The translations under genes were made by a program, and so were the position numbers. The notes under the pieces are model-generated. The model was given only the letters and a program-made list of their open reading frames with translations, had not been told where the DNA came from and ran no database searches. This document shows positions 15,201-18,839 of a stretch of 18,839 bases of DNA, piece by piece. Each line of letters begins with the position of its first letter. Position 1 is the stretch's first letter. The stretch lies in NCBI GenBank assembly GCA_964388085.1, contig CAYLZW010000096.1, positions 1-18,839 on the forward strand, in the 5' to 3' direction. Origin of the DNA: CAYLZW01 sp964388085 (lineage in GTDB: Bacteria > Myxococcota > UBA727 > CAYLZW01).

Positions 15201-15588
15201 TCGAGACGATGCCGCGCGTCTCGGAGAAGCTGCGCGCGTGCTCCTCCTCCATGGGCACAGGGGCGTGCGCGATGCGCCCCTGGTAGCGCAGGGCGATCAC
15301 GCCGTCGTCCGGACGCACGCGCCAGACGCGAACGGGACCAGCCGGACGCTCGGCGCTGACGAGCTCGCCCCGCGCGACCTCGAGCTGCAGGCCCTCATGG
15401 AGCTGCACGCGCGCCACGCCGTTGGCGTCGAGCAGCGCCGGCGGGATCGCGAGCTCGTCCTCCACGCGCAACGTGCCGGCGGCGACGTCGAGCTGCACGT
15501 GCGCCTCGTGGTGCACGATGAGCGGCGCGGCGGCGGCGGCGGAGGACAGCAACGTCAACGAGAGCGTGATGTGCGCGAAGGTGTGCAT
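12289..15588 (-). CDS. Exported M1-like aminopeptidase + M28 peptidase + PDZ fusion
   Basis: 1099 aa with a signal peptide at residues 1-21 ('LTLLSSAAAAAP'). The N-terminal half is M1/gluzincin-like: HELLH at 283-287, third zinc ligand E305 in 'NWSEGLTAY', and catalytic Tyr candidate Y362 in 'AVGYGKWMM'. The amine-binding GAMEN motif is replaced by 'GYGMPS' (257-262). A beta-rich segment (about 430-510) and an unassigned alpha/beta domain (about 530-700) follow. Residues 740-990 are an M28 peptidase with all ligands: H803 (or H806) in 'GAHLDHLG', D828 in 'GANDNASG', E861/E862 in 'FTGEESG', D890 in 'NLDTIGR', H960 in 'GWHTPDD'. Residues 1018-1098 are a PDZ domain ('GLRAGDVLVGFGGQRI'). It probably degrades peptides outside the cytoplasmic membrane. 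AAGGGGG precedes the ATG by a few nucleotides. Confidence 0.92.
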   Translation of the reverse strand: MHTFAHITLSLTLLSSAAAAAPLIVHHEAHVQLDVAAGTLRVEDELAIPPALLDANGVARVQLHEGLQLEVARGELVSAERPAGPVRVWRVRPDDGVIALRYQGRIAHAPVPMEEEHARSFSETRGIVSTDGVYLSPASAWLPRLGDELVLVDLEVSGLPSSWSAVSESAPREAAAGRAAFHGEHPSDGAHLVAGPWTRASTQVGDVVVEVLLRAPDPTLGQKYLEVARQYLGMYEGLIGPYPWPRFSVVENFWETGYGMPSFTLLGPKVIRFPFLLHSSFPHELLHNWWGNGVYLEGGDGNWSEGLTAYLADHLVQEQRGKGEAYRRNALVRYADYVRDEADFPLRTFTERRSRASEAVGYGKWMMVLHMLRRELGDDVFRAGLRRFFDEHKYQRAGFDDLRASLEQAGGRPLDAFFTSWVDGVGAPVVRWAEVRARRASASGPYELQVTLEQAQAGKSFPMTVPVAVALADGKTVYASARFAGGVDDERALATLSTTAEPLRVRVDPHYDVFRALHPDEVAPTLSRALGGERMLFVLPTLASDEERSAWRGFAEKICGPASARCRIVSDGDVSTLPDDAAVWVLGYGNNLRGAAVIGALRAGASFDDGRFEIAGQTQDNGDHSLALAFEHPRARALGLAFVATDDADAIPGLARKLPHYGKYGYLGFEGDEPTNVLKGTWEPATSPLVTDVKPGARASFVLEAREPLATLPPPFDEGALVSWVRELSKPAYEGRGYGTPGLERATAAVLEELERAGFGEAARRHCFTDPLEPGGRLVRACNLVATLPGRDPALPAVVLGAHLDHLGRGLNDARAGNAGKIHPGANDNASGVSVLLAVARKMRSDGPRERTLHFVIFTGEESGLRGSSRYLQELGEDAAEKIVGMVNLDTIGRRMGQPFLVAGHESAREWVHAFMGVGFVTGVESKMAATGLSASDHQSFLSRGIPAVHVFAGPAPGWHTPDDVARDVEPDTLVDAAVLTHELLAWLADRAEPLTSSTAPARSSSGAREGPRKVALGTIPDMAFSGPGVRLQGTTPGSPADKAGLRAGDVLVGFGGQRITDLRALANALRAAGAGERVMLKVRRGTEDLDVEVELVAR

Positions 15589-15718
15589 CGACCCCCTTCT
15601 ACCCCTGTCACCGGTCGCGTTGCAGGGGCTCTCGAGCCCACTTGGGGCTCGACATGGCGCCCGCGACGATTAAGGGTCCGCGCGGGACGGCCATCGCGGC
15701 CGCGGAGGAAGACGGCCG
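15589..15718. promoter_or_regulatory. Divergent promoter region
   Basis: 130 bp separate the start of the M1-M28 gene (minus) from that of the TrkA-like gene (plus), so both promoters must lie here or overlap genes. It contains nested inverted repeats at 15626-15651. The plus-strand gene has GGAGG at 15704-15708. No convincing sigma-70 boxes are recognised. Confidence 0.5.
15626..15651. promoter_or_regulatory. Overlapping, mutually exclusive stem-loops
   Basis: GGGCT (15626-15630) can pair with AGCCC (15635-15639) around CTCG. CGAGCCC (15633-15639) can instead pair with GGGCTCG (15645-15651) around ACTTG. The shared middle arm makes the two folds exclusive. As DNA, this is three half-sites of one sequence and could be an operator. 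Confidence 0.4.
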
Positions 15719-16411
15719 ATGCGCTTCTTCGTCGTCGTCGGGCTCGGACAGTTCGGGCGGCACACCGCCTTCTCGCTGCAGGATGGCGGCGGCGACGTGC
15801 TCGCCATCGACCGCGACGAGAAGCGCGTCGAAGAGGTGAAGGACAAGGTCGGCCAGGCCGTCTGCATGGACGCCACCGACATGGGCTCGCTGCGCGCGGT
15901 CGGCTGCGCGAAGGCGCAAGCGGCCATCCTCGCGCTCGGCGAGAAGGACCTCGAGAACAGCATCCTCACGACGGCCGCGCTCTCGGACCTCGGCGTCGGC
16001 AACATCGTCGTGCGCGCCGCCAACGAGCTGCACGGTCGCATCCTCACGCGCATGGGCGCGACGCGCATCGTCTATCCCGAGAAACAGATGGGCGAGCACA
16101 TCGCCAAGTCCATCCTCATGAGCGGCGTCATCGATCAGGTCACGCTCTCGACCGGCCAGACCGTGGCGCAGATCCTCGTGCGCCGCGAGCTCATCGGCAA
16201 GACGCTGAAGGAGGCGCAGCTACGCGCCCGCTACCACGTGAACGTGATCGGCATCCAGCGCCGCGTCAGCCACGTCGACGACGCGGGCGAGACGCAGACC
16301 GAGCTGCAGCTCGAGAACGTCCCCGGCCCGGACGAGGTCATCGGCGAAGAGGACGTCGTCATCGTGGTGGGGACGCAGCAGCAGATCGAGCTCGTGGCGC
16401 GGAAGGACTAG
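15719..16411 (+). CDS. TrkA/KtrA-type potassium transport regulatory subunit (RCK protein)
   Basis: 230 aa; the ATG at 15719 has GGAGG 10 nt upstream. Residues 1 to about 125 are an RCK_N (TrkA-N) Rossmann domain with G8-x-G10-xx-G13 in 'VVVGLGQFGRH' and the acidic D31 after beta-2 ('VLAIDRDE'), which binds the ribose of NAD(H) or adenine nucleotide. 'YPEKQMGEHIAKSI' is the typical inter-domain segment. Residues about 140-228 are an RCK_C (TrkA-C) domain ('ELIGKTLKEAQLRARYHVNV', 'DVVIVVG'). Single-unit length fits KtrA-like subunits rather than the double-length E. coli TrkA. It is a cytoplasmic, membrane-associated gate for a KtrB/TrkH pore, which is not in this window. It is followed after 2 nt by the sensor gene. 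Confidence 0.92.
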   Translation: MRFFVVVGLGQFGRHTAFSLQDGGGDVLAIDRDEKRVEEVKDKVGQAVCMDATDMGSLRAVGCAKAQAAILALGEKDLENSILTTAALSDLGVGNIVVRAANELHGRILTRMGATRIVYPEKQMGEHIAKSILMSGVIDQVTLSTGQTVAQILVRRELIGKTLKEAQLRARYHVNVIGIQRRVSHVDDAGETQTELQLENVPGPDEVIGEEDVVIVVGTQQQIELVARKD

Positions 16412-16413
16412 GC

Positions 16414-17679
16414 GTGGCGGAGCGGTCCCTCTCGGAGAGCAACCCGAGCATCTCGCTCGGCCTCGGCACCGGCCAGGGGCGGGGCGCCGATCGCATCGAC
16501 ACCGGTCCGACCATGAAGTCGCGCGCGCGCCTCATGGTGGGGCTCGCGTTCGGGCTGGCGCTGCCGGCGCTGCTGGTGGGCTCCCTGCGCGCCGCCGTCG
16601 CCACCGACGACGTGCGCGTGTTCTCACAGGTGCACGTGGTCGCGGACGACGCCCGTCATCTCGAGCTGCGGGTGCAGTCGTCGCGCGCGGCGTTGTGGGC
16701 CTTCGAGGCCGAGCGCAACGTCGACAGCGGCCGCCGCCTGCGCTCTGCGCTCGACTCCGTGGCGCGCGCGGTGCTCGATCTCGACCAGCAGCTCGTGTCC
16801 CTGCGCGAGAACGAGACCTTCGCGCGCGAGCTCGAGACCTGGCGCGAGGAGCTGAACCAGGAGCCGCTGCTCGCGCGCACGGCGCCGCTCGCCCGCATGC
16901 GCGGCGCCGTGGGGCGCGTCCGGCGCAACGTGGACCCGATCATCGACGAGCGCGACGCCAAGGCGGGCACCGCGGCTCTGCGGCGCGCGCACACGGCGCT
17001 CGAGACGCTCGCCCGCGACGCCGCCACGCTGGCACGTCACGCGCGCGACCTGACGCGGGAGCGCGCGCGCCAGGCGGAGACCTCCGTGTCGCTCGTCGGA
17101 CGCGACCAGATCGTGCTCTTCCTGCTGCTGCTGTTCGCGGCGCCGCTGTTCATCGGCGCCGCCCCAGGCTGGATGATCGCGCCCCTCGTGCGCCTGCGCG
17201 GCGTCGCCCAGCGCATCGAGAAGGGGCGCATCAAGGACGTCGTCGCCACCGGTCGAGACGAGGTGGGCGACGTGACGCGCGCGCTGCGCAGCGCCTTGAA
17301 GCGCCTCGACGAGCAAGACCACAAGCAGCGCTCGAAGCTGTTCGAGCTGCGCCGCGTGCTGCGCGCGACCGTGGCGCCGGTGGCCGAGCCCATCGTCATC
17401 ATCGGGCGGGCGGGCAAGGTCGACTACGCGAACCCCGCCGCCGCCGCGCTCCTCGGTCGCGAGCTGCACCACATCGAGAACAACCCCTTCGAGGAGCTCC
17501 TGCACTCCCCCGAGCTCGACGACGCCATCCAGCGCGCGCGCGACGGTGACGTCGACGACAACGGCATCGACGTCATGGTCGAGACCGACGTGCGCATCGA
17601 GCGCTTGCACGCGGACCTGACGCCCGTGCGCAACCAGGAAGGCCACGTCACCCGCGTCGTCGTGGTGCTGCGCCAATGA
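16414..17679 (+). CDS. HAMP-PAS membrane sensor lacking a kinase domain
   Basis: 421 aa from the GTG at 16414, chosen because GGAAGGA (16401-16407) lies 6 nt upstream inside the preceding gene; ATG 16513 is a weaker alternative. A cytoplasmic N-tail precedes TM1 (about 38-62, 'LMVGLAFGLALPALLVGSL'). A helical extracytoplasmic sensor region of about 165 residues follows, then TM2 (about 230-256) and a HAMP domain (256-302, ending 'DEVGDVTRALRSALKRL'). A PAS domain (about 318-418, 'PIVIIGRAGKVDYANPAAAA') ends the protein. No HisKA/HATPase, GGDEF or methyl-accepting region follows, so it would need a partner to produce output. The stop overlaps the next gene's start (ATGA), placing it in one operon with the TrkA-like and BamA-like genes. 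Confidence 0.85.
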   Translation: MAERSLSESNPSISLGLGTGQGRGADRIDTGPTMKSRARLMVGLAFGLALPALLVGSLRAAVATDDVRVFSQVHVVADDARHLELRVQSSRAALWAFEAERNVDSGRRLRSALDSVARAVLDLDQQLVSLRENETFARELETWREELNQEPLLARTAPLARMRGAVGRVRRNVDPIIDERDAKAGTAALRRAHTALETLARDAATLARHARDLTRERARQAETSVSLVGRDQIVLFLLLLFAAPLFIGAAPGWMIAPLVRLRGVAQRIEKGRIKDVVATGRDEVGDVTRALRSALKRLDEQDHKQRSKLFELRRVLRATVAPVAEPIVIIGRAGKVDYANPAAAALLGRELHHIENNPFEELLHSPELDDAIQRARDGDVDDNGIDVMVETDVRIERLHADLTPVRNQEGHVTRVVVVLRQ

Positions 17680-18839
17680 CCACGCGCTCGGTCTTCGTCG
17701 CCCTGGCGGCGTTCATCGCGCTGTCCGCGCCGCCGGCGCTGGCCCAAGACGCGGGACCTGCCGAGGGCGCCGCCGCCGAGCCCGCGCTGGTCGAGGGTGA
17801 TCTGCCGCCGGCGCAGCTCGAGGCCATGCAGTTCATCGGCCGCGTGTACTTCCGCGAGGAGACGCTCAAGTCGTTCCTGATGCACCCGCTGCCGGCGCCG
17901 CTCGACGAGGAGCTGCTGCGGCGTGACGCGGCCACCATGGAGGCGCGCTACCAGGATCGCGGCTTCTTGAAGGCCACCGTCGGTGTTCGGCTCGAGCCCG
18001 GGCGCTCGCTGCGCTCCTTCGTGGCGGTGTTCGAGATCGAGGCGGGCGAGCGCGCCGAGCTGCGCGAGGTGCACATCGTCGGCAACGAAGAGGTCTCGGA
18101 CGCGGCGCTCAGCGAGGGCTTCTTTTCGAGGCCGCCGGAGCCGTTCGGCGCGGTCACGCGCGCCGGCTTCTTCCACCGGCCCTACCTCGATCAGGACGCG
18201 CAGCGCCTCGTCGCCAACTACTACAAGCGCGGCTACCTGGAGGCGCGCGTCTTGCGCACCGACGTCCACGCCACCGTGGACCTCGAAGGCCTCGTCGTCA
18301 CCATGTACGTGTTCGAGGGCGCGGTCTACGAGCTCGCCGGCGTCACCTTCAGCGGTGACCTGCCCGAGGGCCAGACCAGCGACGATCTGGCGGCCTCCGT
18401 CGAGATGAAGCCGGGCGCCGTGGCCGACCTCATCACGCTGCAGCAACAGGTCGATGCGCTGCTGAACCCGCTGCGCGAGCAAGGCTACGCGTTCGCGCGC
18501 GTGGAGCAGGGCGTCGAGGTCGTGCCGCCCCCGTCGGGGGATCCCGAGCGGCGCGGCATCGCGCTCACCTACCGCGTCGTGAAGGGAGAGCCCGCCACCG
18601 TGCGCAAGGTCCGCATCAGCGGCAACAACGGCACGCTGGAGCACGTCATCCGCCGCGACGTGACGATCGTCGAGGGCGAGCGCTACGACTACGGCGACCT
18701 GCTCGAGACGCAGAAGGAGGTGATGGCCTCCGGCTTCTTCTCCGCGGTGGTCGCCCGGCCCGTACCCGTCGCGGGCAGCGAGGCGCTCGTCGACGTCGAG
18801 GTCACGGTCACCGAGCAGCCGACCTGGATCGCGAGCCTC
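17676..18839 (+). CDS. BamA-like outer-membrane assembly protein, POTRA half only (3' truncated)
   Basis: The frame is open to the right edge (388 codons). The ATG at 17676 overlaps the previous stop. Signal peptide at residues 1-23, cleavage likely after 'PPALA' before QDAG. Four POTRA repeats are visible: about 48-124, 127-215 ('VHIVGNEEVSDAAL', 'YYKRGYLEARV'), 218-304 and 307-381. The last has the classic BamA pattern 'VRKVRISGNNGT', 'VIRRDVTIVEGERYDYGDL', 'SGFFSAVVA'. The window ends where the beta-barrel should begin ('TEQPTW'). The family folds and inserts outer-membrane beta-barrel proteins, with POTRA domains in the periplasm. The POTRA count and 'VIRRDV' favour BamA, but TamA or another Omp85 paralogue is possible without the barrel. 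Linkage to a RCK subunit and a PAS sensor is unusual. Confidence 0.88.
   Translation, partial: MTTRSVFVALAAFIALSAPPALAQDAGPAEGAAAEPALVEGDLPPAQLEAMQFIGRVYFREETLKSFLMHPLPAPLDEELLRRDAATMEARYQDRGFLKATVGVRLEPGRSLRSFVAVFEIEAGERAELREVHIVGNEEVSDAALSEGFFSRPPEPFGAVTRAGFFHRPYLDQDAQRLVANYYKRGYLEARVLRTDVHATVDLEGLVVTMYVFEGAVYELAGVTFSGDLPEGQTSDDLAASVEMKPGAVADLITLQQQVDALLNPLREQGYAFARVEQGVEVVPPPSGDPERRGIALTYRVVKGEPATVRKVRISGNNGTLEHVIRRDVTIVEGERYDYGDLLETQKEVMASGFFSAVVARPVPVAGSEALVDVEVTVTEQPTWIASL

Noticed and set aside
12490..17679. A plus-strand frame open for about 5.2 kb
   Set aside because: Most of it is antisense to the M1-M28-PDZ gene and then out of frame with the TrkA-like gene. It is Arg/Gly/Val-rich low-complexity sequence without domains, a high-GC artefact. 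Only the part from 16414 is a real gene.

Overview
The window comes from a very GC-rich bacterial chromosome with strong G/C third-position bias. HEAT-repeat proteins, a CHAT protease, a class III nucleotide cyclase and many envelope proteins together suggest a myxobacterium-like member of Myxococcota, perhaps order Polyangiales. That placement is inferred from style and gene content, not from a marker gene. I see no rRNA, tRNA, CRISPR array, insertion sequence or phage gene.

Layout. (1) 1-3404, plus strand: a 5'-truncated HEAT-repeat gene, a long hairpin-forming dispersed repeat of the 'cgcaaagccgcagagccgc' type, and an intact M3 oligopeptidase A-like gene. A stem-loop separates it from convergent genes. 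(2) 3495-6343, minus strand: an exported four-helix membrane protein of unknown function, a triple peptidoglycan-binding protein with an NlpC/P60- or CHAP-like C-terminus and no signal peptide, a 113-aa hypothetical protein, and a possible 29-aa membrane microprotein. (3) 6537-15588, minus strand: five closely spaced genes that may form one transcription unit. In transcription order they are an exported M1+M28+PDZ double metallopeptidase, a class III adenylyl cyclase-CHAT protease-transmembrane-FlgO/CsgG-like fusion, an exported FlgO/CsgG-like coiled-coil protein (4-nt ATGA overlap with the fusion), a divergent DyP-peroxidase-like protein, and a heme-oxygenase-like diiron oxidase (HDO) family protein. 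(4) 15719-18839, plus strand: a TrkA/KtrA-type potassium-channel regulatory subunit, a HAMP-PAS membrane sensor with no kinase domain, and the POTRA half of a BamA-like outer-membrane assembly protein that runs off the window.

The most unusual part is region 3. A cytoplasmic cyclase and a cysteine protease with intact catalytic residues share one polypeptide. It is tethered to the inner membrane and carries an extracytoplasmic domain that is clearly related to the domain in the exported protein encoded immediately downstream. I infer an envelope-sensing module in which the two related domains interact outside the membrane and control cAMP production and/or proteolysis inside. The flanking exported peptidase and the two redox-like proteins may belong to the same response. 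No function is proven by sequence alone.
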